Of a stretch of 64,000 nucleotides of DNA, positions 7,128 to 14,706 are shown one piece after another. The stretch is from the NCBI RefSeq assembly GCF_016907235.1, contig NZ_JAFBBO010000001.1, forward strand, positions 1,674,001 through 1,738,000, read 5' to 3'. The stretch is from Oerskovia jenensis (GTDB lineage: Bacteria > Actinomycetota > Actinomycetes > Actinomycetales > Cellulomonadaceae). Both the position numbers and the translations under genes were made by a program. The notes beneath the pieces are model-generated. The model was not told the DNA's origin and did not search any database. It saw only the letters and a program-made list of their open reading frames with translations. The stretch's first letter is position 1, and every line of letters begins with the position of its first letter.

Positions 7128-8663
7128 TCAGCCCAGGTGCACCGCGACCTGGTCCCCCTGCGGCAGGAGCCGCTCCTTGGGACCGCGGATCAGCACGGCC
7201 GCGAGGACGGCACCCACGACCATCGTGACCGCGGTCGCGACGAACGCCGCCGAGTAGCCGTCGACGAACGCCGCGAGCTGCGACGACTCGTCCGTGACGA
7301 CGGCTCCCGCGACGACACCCGCGTAGATCGTCGTGAAGACCGACAGCCCGATCGAGCCGCCGATCTGCATCGAGGCGTTGACGGTCGCGCTCGCAGCCCC
7401 CGCGTCGTGCGGCTCGACGCCCGAGAGCGCGACGTTCTGCAGCGGCACCAGCACCAGGGCCATCCCCGCTCCCAGCACGAGGAGAGCCGGCAGGACCTCG
7501 ACCGCGTACGACCCGTCCACCGTGATCCGGCTCAGGTAGACGAGCGCGGCCGCGGCGACCAGCGGCCCGCCGATCATGAGCGGCCGGGGCCCGAACCGCG
7601 CGAGGAGCTGGGTGACCACGGGCGCCAGGACGAGCGTCATGATCGTCATGGGCAACGTGCCCAGTCCGGCATGCAGGGGCGAGAGCCCCATGACGATCTG
7701 CAGGTGGAGCGCCAGGTACAGCAGCGCACCGATCATGAGCGCTCCGAAGATCGCCTGCAGCGCGAACGCGCCCGCGCGGACCGTGTTCGTCAGGACGCGC
7801 AGCGGGAGCAGGGGCTGCGCGACGCGCGACTCGATCCACACGAACAGCACCAGGAGGACGACACCGACCGCGAGGCACGCGAGCGTCTCGGGTGCGACCC
7901 AGCTGTGCTCGGCGAGCGTGAAACCGTAGACGAGCGAACCGAGGCCCAGGACGACGGTGACGGCCCCCAGGACGTCGTACCGGTTGTCGCCCTCCGCCTT
8001 GCTCTCGCGGATCAGCACCTGGCCCGCGACCAGCGCGACCACGACGACGGGCACGTTGACCCACAGGCACCAGCGCCAGTCGGCGTACTCGGTGAGCGCC
8101 CCGCCCAGGACCAGCCCGACCGCCGCCCCCACACCGGCGACCGAACCGAAGACCGCGAAGGCGGTGTTCCGGTCGCGGCCCCGAGGGAACGAGACCGTGA
8201 GCAGCGCGAGCGCGGCCGGCGCGAGCAGCGCCGCGAAGACGCCCTGGAGACCGCGCATCGCGACGAGCTCGGTGCCGTTGCGTGCGAGCCCTGCGAGCAG
8301 CGACGCGACCCCGAAGCCCACCATCCCCAGCAGGTAGGTGCGCTTGCGACCCCAGTAGTCGGCGATGCGACCGCCGAGGAGCAGGAGCGCACCGAACGCG
8401 AGCGCGTAGGCCGTGACGACCCACTGGCGCTCGGTATCGGTCAGGCCCAGCTCGAGCTGGGCCTGCGGGAGGGCGATGTTGACGATCGTCCCGTCGAGCA
8501 CGACGAGGAGCTGCGTGAGCGCGAGGATGACGAGGATCCACCAGCGGCGGGGGCCGGTCGCGACCGGCGCGTCCGGCTCGACCGGGACGGAGCCGTGGGG
8601 CTCGGCGGAGGGAGGGACCACCTGGGCCGAGGGCGCAGAGGTGGAGGGAGGAGAGACGGGCAT
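7128..8663 (-). CDS. DHA2-type MFS multidrug exporter
   Basis: 511 residues with about 14 hydrophobic segments, the EmrB/QacA (DHA2) pattern. The first helix pair carries LVVLDGTIVNIALPQ (motif D1), followed by LLLGGRIADYWGRKRTYLLGM (motif A). The N-terminal 60 residues are Pro/Ser/Ala-rich and cytoplasmic. It should export cationic or amphipathic drugs in exchange for protons. ATG 8663 is preceded by GAAGG at a good distance; a longer frame back to 8780 lacks one. No regulator lies next to it. The next gene on the same strand is separated by 276 bases with a strong hairpin. Confidence 0.92.
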   Translation of the reverse strand: MPVSPPSTSAPSAQVVPPSAEPHGSVPVEPDAPVATGPRRWWILVILALTQLLVVLDGTIVNIALPQAQLELGLTDTERQWVVTAYALAFGALLLLGGRIADYWGRKRTYLLGMVGFGVASLLAGLARNGTELVAMRGLQGVFAALLAPAALALLTVSFPRGRDRNTAFAVFGSVAGVGAAVGLVLGGALTEYADWRWCLWVNVPVVVVALVAGQVLIRESKAEGDNRYDVLGAVTVVLGLGSLVYGFTLAEHSWVAPETLACLAVGVVLLVLFVWIESRVAQPLLPLRVLTNTVRAGAFALQAIFGALMIGALLYLALHLQIVMGLSPLHAGLGTLPMTIMTLVLAPVVTQLLARFGPRPLMIGGPLVAAAALVYLSRITVDGSYAVEVLPALLVLGAGMALVLVPLQNVALSGVEPHDAGAASATVNASMQIGGSIGLSVFTTIYAGVVAGAVVTDESSQLAAFVDGYSAAFVATAVTMVVGAVLAAVLIRGPKERLLPQGDQVAVHLG

Positions 8664-8899
8664 GACCGACCTTCGGGGACGCAGCGGGGATCGTGGGGTT
8701 TCCAGCCCGGATCGAGACGTGTCGCGAGATGCCGCAGACCGTTCGACCGCCCCAACTACGAAGTCGGACAGACGGACCATCTTAACGTGTCAGCCGGTCA
8801 GGAAACGCTGTGAGGTCGCCCACGGCCGCTCGCCGTTTCGGGGTGGGACGCGAAGAGGTGAGCAGCGCCCGGGGCGGGACACGCCCGGGCGAGCGGCGC

Positions 8900-8933
8900 C
8901 GTCGTCCGCGCGCTGCCCGACGCGCGGACGACG
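8900..8933. terminator. 13-bp hairpin
   Basis: CGTCGTCCGCGCG at 8900-8912 pairs exactly with 8921-8933 around an 8-base loop. It lies seven bases after the stop of the minus-strand gene at 8940-9434, so it probably terminates that gene. The preceding bases (8891-8903) match a GAGCGGCGCCGTC motif repeated in several other gaps. The rest of the 8664-8939 gap holds the transporter's promoter region; no clear promoter hexamers are seen. Confidence 0.75.
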
Positions 8934-8939
8934 CCCCCC

Positions 8940-9434
8940 TCAGCGACGGGTCATGGTCGAGGCGTACCCGCCCCCGCCCGGGTAGACCCACTCCCCGACG
9001 ACCGAGTCACCGTCGGCGTCGAACAGGCCCTCGAAGTAGGCAGGCCCACCCTTGGCCCCTGCCCAGATCGTCAGGCGGTCACCGGCGAGCTCGTACACGT
9101 AGTCCAGCGTGTTGCCCAGGGAGTCGTAGAAGCGGGAGACGACGTCGTCGCCCACGGGTTCGCCGAACGGGTGGAGGTTGCCGATGACCTCGAGCCCGGC
9201 GACCTCCTGGCCGAACTGCACGAGCCGGACCCGCTGGAGGAGGAAGTACCCGCCCTCCATCCACTCGTAGGTGACCTCGCCCTCCGCACCGCCGGTCACC
9301 CGCCAGGTGCCGACGAGTCGATCGAGGGCACGCAGGCCCGCGCTGGGCGGAGCCTGCTCCTCGAGACCGTAGCCGTCGACGTCGACGGCCGCCGCCGCCT
9401 CGTCCGTGCGGGCCTCGTGCGGGGTGCTGTTCAT
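8940..9434 (-). CDS. DUF1579-like protein, likely ECF42 target
   Basis: 164 residues with no signal peptide or membrane segment. After a loose N-terminus (about 30 residues) comes LDRLVGTWRVTGGAEGEVTYEWMEGGYFLLQRV and later a VVSRFYDSLG block; this is the beta-barrel pattern of DUF1579 proteins, whose function is unknown. ATG 9434 has AAGGAG upstream. The gene is divergent from the DUF998-DGPF-ECF42 operon, and 50 bases before its start lies TGTCGA-17-CGAGGT, a promoter-like sequence matching the one in front of the sigma operon. I therefore infer that it belongs to the same regulon. The family call rests on pattern recognition only. Confidence 0.75.
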   Translation of the reverse strand: MNSTPHEARTDEAAAAVDVDGYGLEEQAPPSAGLRALDRLVGTWRVTGGAEGEVTYEWMEGGYFLLQRVRLVQFGQEVAGLEVIGNLHPFGEPVGDDVVSRFYDSLGNTLDYVYELAGDRLTIWAGAKGGPAYFEGLFDADGDSVVGEWVYPGGGGYASTMTRR

Positions 9435-9484
9435 GATCGGACTCCTTCGCGCTCACGCTGCACCCGGTCGGTGCAGTCGTGGAC

Positions 9485-9513
9485 ACCTCGTCGCGACGGG
9501 CGATCCCTCGACA
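9485..9513 (-). promoter_or_regulatory. ECF42-type promoter for the DUF1579-like gene
   Basis: Read on the minus strand: TGTCGA (9513-9508), 17-base spacer, CGAGGT (9490-9485). Identical hexamers and spacing occur on the plus strand at 9548-9576. TGTCGA in the -35 and CGA in the -10 are what I recall as the published ECF42 promoter consensus. Predicted transcription start is near 9478, about 45 bases before the ATG. Confidence 0.7.
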
Positions 9514-9522
9514 TCCCCTCGG

Positions 9523-9538
9523 TGTGACGCGCATCACA
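9523..9538. promoter_or_regulatory. CRP/GlxR-like site
   Basis: TGTGA-CGCGCA-TCACA, an exact match to the cyclic-AMP receptor protein half-sites with the standard 6-base spacer. Its centre (9530.5) is exactly the midpoint between the two outward-facing ECF42-type promoters. Each promoter is about 50 bases from it, so one dimer could influence both. Confidence 0.65.
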
Positions 9539-9547
9539 TCCCCGAGG

Positions 9548-9576
9548 TGTCGAGATCCCCTCGGTGGCCCCGAGGT
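9548..9576 (+). promoter_or_regulatory. ECF42-type promoter for the DUF998-DGPF-sigma operon
   Basis: TGTCGA (9548-9553), 17-base spacer, CGAGGT (9571-9576), the mirror image of the minus-strand promoter at 9485-9513. Predicted start near 9583, leaving about 29 bases before ATG 9612 with GAGGAG in between. Control by the sigma factor encoded at the end of this operon would make it autoregulated. Confidence 0.72.
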
Positions 9577-9611
9577 AGCCGTGAACCGTCCCGTCACCCG
9601 AGGAGATCCCG

Positions 9612-10286
9612 ATGACCAGCCAGACCCGGCCGACCACGCCACCCACCGGATCCACCCCGCCGTCCGACCGCCGCCCGCGCAGTCGCTCCCTGCTGACCGC
9701 GGCGACCCTCGCCGGTCCGTTCTTCGTCGTCTCCGCCGGCGTGCAGTCCGTCGCCCGCGAGGGGTTCGACCTGCGCGTCCACCCCCTCAGCCAGCTCTCC
9801 ACGGGAGACTTCGGCTGGGTCCAGATCCTCACCTTCGCCCTGACCGGCCTCGGGCTCCTCGCGCTGGCGGTGACCCACCGACGGATCATCAGGGAAGGAG
9901 TCGGGCGACGCGCCGTCCCCGTCCTGCTGGGGATCGCCGGGATCGGCTTCGTGCTCGCGGGCGTCTTCGTCATGGACCCCGAGAACGGCTTCCCCGTCGG
10001 CACACCAGACGGACCGGCCGCCTCGGTGTCGTGGCACGGCGTCGCTCACTCGGTGGCCGCCGCCATCGCCTTCACCGCGCTCGCCGTGGCAGCCGTCGTC
10101 CTGGCTGTCCGAGCAGTGCGGGCACGCCGGGTCCTGGCCGCGGTCGGCCACGGCGTCGTCGGCCTCGCCCTGCTCCTGCCCGTGTCGCCCGAGACCGCGA
10201 GCATCCAGGTCGCCGTCAACGGCCTCGTCGCCTTCACCTGGACCACGGTCCTCGCCGTGCGGCTGCGGACCCTCGTCGTCGCCTGA
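9612..10286 (+). CDS. DUF998 integral membrane protein
   Basis: 224 residues with six predicted membrane helices: LLTAATLAGPFFVVSAG near 28-44, then helices near 75-90, 100-120, 145-170, 175-190 and 198-218. A 25-residue Pro/Thr/Arg-rich N-terminus is cytoplasmic. The FDLRVHPLSQLSTGDFGW segment after helix 1 is typical of DUF998 proteins, whose role is unknown. ATG 9612 has GAGGAG six bases upstream. It is the first gene of a three-gene operon with a DGPF protein and an ECF42 sigma factor, behind an ECF42-type promoter. Confidence 0.85.
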   Translation: MTSQTRPTTPPTGSTPPSDRRPRSRSLLTAATLAGPFFVVSAGVQSVAREGFDLRVHPLSQLSTGDFGWVQILTFALTGLGLLALAVTHRRIIREGVGRRAVPVLLGIAGIGFVLAGVFVMDPENGFPVGTPDGPAASVSWHGVAHSVAAAIAFTALAVAAVVLAVRAVRARRVLAAVGHGVVGLALLLPVSPETASIQVAVNGLVAFTWTTVLAVRLRTLVVA

Positions 10287-10332
10287 GAGGCTGGTCACGG
10301 ACCCGGCCGGCACCCGCTCGAAGGAGAACCAC

Positions 10333-10704
10333 ATGAAGTACCTGTTGCTCGGATACACCCCAGCCGCCGCGTGGGACGCCGGCACCGCCGACACGCCGAC
10401 CGACGAAGCGCTCGCGGCCTTTGCCGCCTACCAGGAGTTCGAGGCGGAGCTGCGACGGACAGGTGAGTTCGTGTCGAGCGAGGGCCTGGGCCACCCGGCG
10501 GTGAGCACGACGGTGCGCCGGACCGACTCCGGTGTCGTCGCGACCGACGGACCCTTCGCCGAGCTCAAGGAGGTCCTCGCGAGCTTCGCGATCATCGACT
10601 GCGCGAGCCACGAGAGGGCCGTCGAGATCGTCAGCCGCATGGTCGAGGTCCTGGGCGAGCCCATGGAGATCCGCCCGATCATGGGCGACGACTTCGCGGC
10701 CTGA
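10333..10704 (+). CDS. DGPF-motif (YCII-like) protein, ECF42 partner
   Basis: 123 residues in the YCII/dimeric alpha-beta barrel fold. It begins with MKYLLLGYTP and carries the name-giving DGPF at residues 72-75 (VVATDGPFAELKEVL). DGPF proteins are known to be encoded next to ECF42 sigma factors and to be their main targets; their biochemical role is unsettled. AAGGAG lies 8 bases before the ATG. The stop is one base before the sigma gene's ATG, so the two are almost certainly translated together. Confidence 0.9.
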   Translation: MKYLLLGYTPAAAWDAGTADTPTDEALAAFAAYQEFEAELRRTGEFVSSEGLGHPAVSTTVRRTDSGVVATDGPFAELKEVLASFAIIDCASHERAVEIVSRMVEVLGEPMEIRPIMGDDFAA

Positions 10705-10705
10705 C

Positions 10706-11989
10706 ATGACGCTCGCACCGGGGTCCGGCTCTCCCCCGGGCCCGAGCATCGAGGACCTGCTGCGCACGGAGGCGCCGCAGGTCCTCGGCGCGCTCGTGCG
10801 TCGGTTCAGCCGGTTCGACGTGGCCGAGGACGCCGTCCAGGAGGCGCTGCTCGTCGCGAGCACCCGGTGGCCCGTCGAGGGCGTGCCGGTCGAGCCGCGG
10901 TCGTGGCTCGTGCGCGTCGCCTACCGCCGGATGATCGACCTCCTGCGCTCAGAGCAGTCGCGCCACCGCCGCGAGCGGACGGTCGGGGAGGCCGTGCTCG
11001 CGGAGCACACGTCGGGCCGCGAGGTGATCGACGACGACGACAGCCTCACTCTGCTGCTCCTGTGCGCCCACCCGTCCCTCAGCCCGACCTCTCAGGTCGC
11101 CCTGACCCTGCGTGCCGTGGGCGGCCTCACGACCGCGGAGATCGCCCATGCCTACGGCGTGACCGAGGCGACCATGGGGACGCGGGTCAGCCGCGCGAAG
11201 CAGCAGCTCCGCCAGGAAGGGACACGATTCGTCCCCACGACCTCGGCCGACCGCGACGCACGCCTCGCGTCGGTGCTGCGGGTGCTGTACCTCGTGTTCA
11301 ACGAGGGCTACACGGCGACCTCGGGGACGCGGCTCGGCCGGGTCGACCTCGCGCGCGAAGCCGTCCGGCTCGCCCGGCTCGCCCGCGCACACAGCCCCCG
11401 CGACCCCGAGGTCGCCGGACTGCTCGCCCTCATGCTCCTCACCGAGGCCCGCCGTGACGCCCGGACCGACGACCAGGACCACCTGGTGCGCCTCGAGGAC
11501 CAGGACCGGTCACGCTGGGACCACGAGATGATCGAGGAGGGCCGCGCGATCATCGACGCCGTCTGGCCGTTGCGCACCGTCGGGCCGTACCAAGTGCAGG
11601 CCGCGATCGCCGCCGTCCACGCGACGGCGGCACGCGAGGCCGACACCGACTGGCCGCAGATCGCCGCGCTCTACCTCTGGCTCGAACGCCTCGCGCCGAC
11701 AGGCCCGGTCCGCCTGGCGCGCGTCGTGGCGGTAGCGCGGGCGTTCGGTCCCCGGCGGGGCCTCGACCTCCTCGATGCGCTCGACCGCGAGCACGGGCTC
11801 GCCACCGACCCTCTCGCGGGCCCGCGCGAGCCCGCGGTGCGTGCACACCTGCTCGACGACCTGGGTCGCCCCGGCGAGGCAGCGGTCGCCTTCCGGTCCG
11901 CAGCGGCTCGTACGCAGAACGCGGTCGAGCAGGAGTACCTGCTCGACCGGGCTCGGACCAGCGCGGCACGCGAGCCCGGCACACGCTGA
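10706..11989 (+). CDS. ECF42-group RNA polymerase sigma factor with C-terminal extension
   Basis: 427 residues, about twice a minimal ECF sigma factor. Region 2 (about 15-80, FSRFDVAEDAVQEALLVAS and WLVRVAYRRMIDLLR) and region 4 (about 110-165, LTTAEIAHAYGVTEATMGTRVSRAKQQLR) are followed by a helical extension of some 260 residues (DARLASVLRVLYLVFNEGYTA to the end), the hallmark of ECF42. No anti-sigma gene is adjacent, as expected for this group, where the extension is thought to control activity. It should direct RNA polymerase to the two TGTCGA-17-CGAGGT promoters upstream. Confidence 0.92.
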   Translation: MTLAPGSGSPPGPSIEDLLRTEAPQVLGALVRRFSRFDVAEDAVQEALLVASTRWPVEGVPVEPRSWLVRVAYRRMIDLLRSEQSRHRRERTVGEAVLAEHTSGREVIDDDDSLTLLLLCAHPSLSPTSQVALTLRAVGGLTTAEIAHAYGVTEATMGTRVSRAKQQLRQEGTRFVPTTSADRDARLASVLRVLYLVFNEGYTATSGTRLGRVDLAREAVRLARLARAHSPRDPEVAGLLALMLLTEARRDARTDDQDHLVRLEDQDRSRWDHEMIEEGRAIIDAVWPLRTVGPYQVQAAIAAVHATAAREADTDWPQIAALYLWLERLAPTGPVRLARVVAVARAFGPRRGLDLLDALDREHGLATDPLAGPREPAVRAHLLDDLGRPGEAAVAFRSAAARTQNAVEQEYLLDRARTSAAREPGTR

Positions 11990-12228
11990 CGGTCGGACGC
12001 CTCCCCGCACGGGCGAGCCGGCCCGGGCCCCGTCCCCGCGACGGTACCTGCCCGCCCGGGGCGAGCGGCGCCGTCGGGACTCGCCCGACTCTCCCCGGCC
12101 CGTCCGAAGGCCCGGTGCTAGCGTGGGAACGCCTGATCCTCGCGGCCCTGCACCGCCGCCCGTCGCCGCCCGGCGACCACTCCCGGACACCGCCGTCCAC
12201 CCTGCCGTCGCCCGAGCGAGGAGCTCCC

Positions 12229-13416
12229 ATGGCCGACGAGACGATCTCCCGACGCGTGCGCGACCTCGCGCGGTCCACCCCGTTCGACGTCCTGCTGGGC
12301 TTCTTCGCGCACGAGTACCCCGAGCGCCGCGCTCGCCCCGGGGTCCTCGACCTCACGTTCGGCAACCCGCACGACCCCGCACCGGCCGAGTACGTCGAGG
12401 CGCTGCGGGCGAGCGCCGTCCCGCGCGACGAGCACTGGTTCGGGTACAAGGTCAGCGAGCCCGCCGCGCGGGCCGCGGCTGCGGAGTCCCTGCGCGGCGT
12501 GGTGGACCTGCCCTTCGAGCCCGACGACGTGCACCTCACCACGGGCGGCTTCACCGCGCTCGCCCTCGCGCTCAAGCTCGTGTGCGACCCGGGCGACGAG
12601 GTCGTCTACAGCGTGCCGCCCTGGTTCGCGTACGAGGTGATCGTGCGCGAGGCCGGGCTCGTGCCGGTCAAGGTGCCGGTCTCTGCCGAGACGTTCGACC
12701 TGGACCTCGACGCGATCGCCGACGCGATCACGCCGCGCACCCGGGTCGTGCTCGTCAACACGCCCAACAACCCGACCGGGCGCGTGTACCCCCTGGGCGA
12801 GCTGCGCCGTCTGGCCGCTCTGCTCGACGAGGCGTCGGCACGGAACGGCCGCCGCGTCTTCGTGGTCTCCGACGAGCCCTACCACCGGATCGTCTTCGAC
12901 GGCACGGAGTTCCACAGCCCCGCCGAGGTCTACCCGTGGACCCTGCTGGCCTACAGCTACGGCAAGACGCTGCTCGCGCCGGGGCAGCGCATCGGGTACC
13001 TCGCGGTCCCGCCGACCCTGCCCGGGCGCGAGGACCTGCGCCCCGCGATCGAGGCGCTCCAGATCGCGATCGGGTACGCGTTCCCCAACGCCGTCCTCCA
13101 GCACGCGCTGCCGCTCCTGGAGCGCATCCCGTTCGACGTCGCGCTCTACCAGCGCAAGCGCGACCTCATGGTCGCCGGGCTGCGCGACATCGGCTACGAC
13201 CTGCACAGCCCCGAGGGCACGTTCTACCTCTTCCCCCGCTCCCCCGACCCCGACGACCGCGCCTTCGAGGCCCTCCTCGCCGGCCACGACGTCCTGGTCC
13301 TGGGCGGGAAGTACTTCGAGACCCCGGGCCGGTTCCGCATCTCGCTCACGGCGAGCCTGGAGACGCTCGAGGCGAGCCTGCCGCGGTTCGCGGCGGCGTT
13401 CGGGGAGGTGGGCTGA
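12229..13416 (+). CDS. PLP-dependent class I/II aminotransferase
   Basis: 395 residues. The fold-type I pattern is clear: LTFGNPHDP near the N-terminus, the NTPNNPTG cofactor motif around residue 178-185, VVSDEPYHRIVF, and the Schiff-base lysine in SYGKTLLAPGQRIGY around residue 246. C-terminal FRISLTAS supplies the substrate-carboxylate Arg. It transfers an amino group between an amino acid and a keto acid; the substrate is not evident. ATG 12229 follows GAGG at a normal distance, so the frame's extra 38 residues are left out. The 239-base gap before it contains a GAGCGGCGCCGTCGGG motif at 12063 but no clear promoter. Monocistronic. Confidence 0.9.
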   Translation: MADETISRRVRDLARSTPFDVLLGFFAHEYPERRARPGVLDLTFGNPHDPAPAEYVEALRASAVPRDEHWFGYKVSEPAARAAAAESLRGVVDLPFEPDDVHLTTGGFTALALALKLVCDPGDEVVYSVPPWFAYEVIVREAGLVPVKVPVSAETFDLDLDAIADAITPRTRVVLVNTPNNPTGRVYPLGELRRLAALLDEASARNGRRVFVVSDEPYHRIVFDGTEFHSPAEVYPWTLLAYSYGKTLLAPGQRIGYLAVPPTLPGREDLRPAIEALQIAIGYAFPNAVLQHALPLLERIPFDVALYQRKRDLMVAGLRDIGYDLHSPEGTFYLFPRSPDPDDRAFEALLAGHDVLVLGGKYFETPGRFRISLTASLETLEASLPRFAAAFGEVG

Positions 13417-13567
13417 GGGGCTGCCGTCCCTGCCCGACGGCGGCGCTCACCTCGCGCGTCGAGCCGGGGTTTCCTGGTGGGCCGGGCGGGCCGGTGCGCC
13501 CGTCGCACGTGCCGACATCCGGACGGGGGGCTACGGTCGGGGAAAACCGCTCGAAGAGGAGAGGTCC

Positions 13568-13981
13568 ATGACCGGACTCGTCGCCACCGCCTCGATCCAC
13601 ATCGCCGCACGCCCGGAGAGGGTGTGGGCCGAGCTCGTCCATCCTTCCGCGACCTGGATGCTGGGGGCGAACGTCGAGACCGACTACCAGCCCGGCAGCA
13701 CCATCACGTTCGAGGGCCAGTACCAGGGCAAGCACTTCGAGGACCACGGCACGGTGCTCGAGGTCGACCGGCCCCGGACCCTGCGCTTCACGCACTTCGC
13801 GCCGAGCAGCGGACTTCCGGACGTGCCGGAGAACCATCACGAGGTCGCGATCACGCTGGCCCCGGATCCCAAGGGCACACGGGTCACGATCCGTCAGGAC
13901 AACAACGACACGCCCGAGGCCGTCGAACACTCCGAGGAGCTCTGGCGCTCGGCGCTCGCCTCGCTCGCGGGTCACGACTGA
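13568..13981 (+). CDS. SRPBCC (START/Bet v1-like) domain protein
   Basis: 137 residues: a single SRPBCC domain opening with ASIHIAARPERVWAELVHPSATWML and ending in an amphipathic helix (EELWRSALASLAGHD). Such proteins hold a hydrophobic ligand in a deep cavity; Aha1-like members act as co-chaperones or polyketide cyclases, but nothing here chooses between these. GAGGAGAGG lies seven bases before the ATG. It ends 13 bases before a long palindrome and is convergent with the OsmC gene. Confidence 0.85.
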   Translation: MTGLVATASIHIAARPERVWAELVHPSATWMLGANVETDYQPGSTITFEGQYQGKHFEDHGTVLEVDRPRTLRFTHFAPSSGLPDVPENHHEVAITLAPDPKGTRVTIRQDNNDTPEAVEHSEELWRSALASLAGHD

Positions 13982-13993
13982 CCCGCCCTGGGC

Positions 13994-14047
13994 CCCTCTT
14001 GTCAGAACGAGCGTGACCTCTAGGTCACGCTCGTTCTGACAAGAGGG
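13994..14047. terminator. 54-base palindrome, copy B of a dispersed pair
   Basis: A 26-base arm starting CCCTCTTGTCAGAACG pairs with its complement around a 2-base mismatched centre (14020/14021). The inner 20 bases of each arm are identical to the palindrome at 6275-6316. Here it lies between convergent genes and would work as a bidirectional terminator. Confidence 0.85.
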
Positions 14048-14063
14048 TCCTGGGCAGCGGAGG

Positions 14064-14507
14064 TCAGGCTCCCGCGCGCACGACGCTGACAGGGGTGGCG
14101 TTCATCAGGTTGTCCGCGACGCAGCAGCGCTCCTCGGCGGCCACGAGGAGCGCGTCGATCTCCTCCGGGGTGGCGTCGGCGTCGACGTCGATCTCGAGCC
14201 GGATGCCCTGGAAGCCCGCGCGGTCCTGGGTGGGGCGCCCCATGAGGCGCTGGGGGTTGAGCGATCCCGTCGCGGTGACGCTCAGGCTCCGCACCTCGAT
14301 GCCGCGCTCCTTGGCGACCATGTGCGTCGTGATGTTGAGGCAGCCGGCGAGCCCCGACAGGACCAGCTCGACGGGGTTCGGACCGGTGTCGTCGCCGCCG
14401 AGCGACGCGGGCTCGTCGATCGTGACCGAGAAGTCCCTGATCTGGACGTCGAGGCGGGTCGGGGACTTCGCGGTGCCGCTGACCGTCGCGGTGTACTGGG
14501 GGGCCAT
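14064..14507 (-). CDS. OsmC family peroxiredoxin-like protein
   Basis: 147 residues. Two conserved cysteine sites of the OsmC/Ohr fold are present: SGLAGCLNITTHMVA near residue 56 and the EERCCVADNL segment near 128, where a Cys-Cys pair replaces a single Cys. OsmC proteins reduce organic hydroperoxides with a Cys pair; a group of OsmC-like proteins with NPVELVLSGLAGC, as here, may have other roles. ATG 14507 has a weak AGAG upstream. It stands alone, convergent with the SRPBCC gene, with the clpC terminator on its upstream side. Confidence 0.88.
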   Translation of the reverse strand: MAPQYTATVSGTAKSPTRLDVQIRDFSVTIDEPASLGGDDTGPNPVELVLSGLAGCLNITTHMVAKERGIEVRSLSVTATGSLNPQRLMGRPTQDRAGFQGIRLEIDVDADATPEEIDALLVAAEERCCVADNLMNATPVSVVRAGA

Positions 14508-14617
14508 GTGCCTGCCGTTCTCTTGAACTAATACCGATGTACCAGTTTCTCGCCGCAGAGCACCCCGCTGTCAGGGACGTTGGTCCCGCACCCGCAGCCC
14601 TACGTCCCCACGGACGC

Positions 14618-14653
14618 CGAAGGGCCCCGATCCCTGAGGATCGGGGCCCTTCG
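14618..14653. terminator. strong hairpin after clpC
   Basis: 16-bp perfect stem (14618-14633 with 14638-14653, CGAAGGGCCCCGATCC) around CTGA, 53 bases after the clpC stop. The stem is A/T-closed at its base, typical of actinobacterial terminators without a long T-tract. Confidence 0.85.
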
Positions 14654-14706
14654 TGCCGGTCGGCGTCAGACGACCGGGGAACGACAGCCGGTGGCTGCCG
14701 GGAGGA

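Noticed and set aside
12001-12110. Possible complex hairpin in the gap before the aminotransferase
   Set aside because: Many GC-rich blocks (CGGGCGAG, CTCGCCCG) can pair, but no single stem is convincing.
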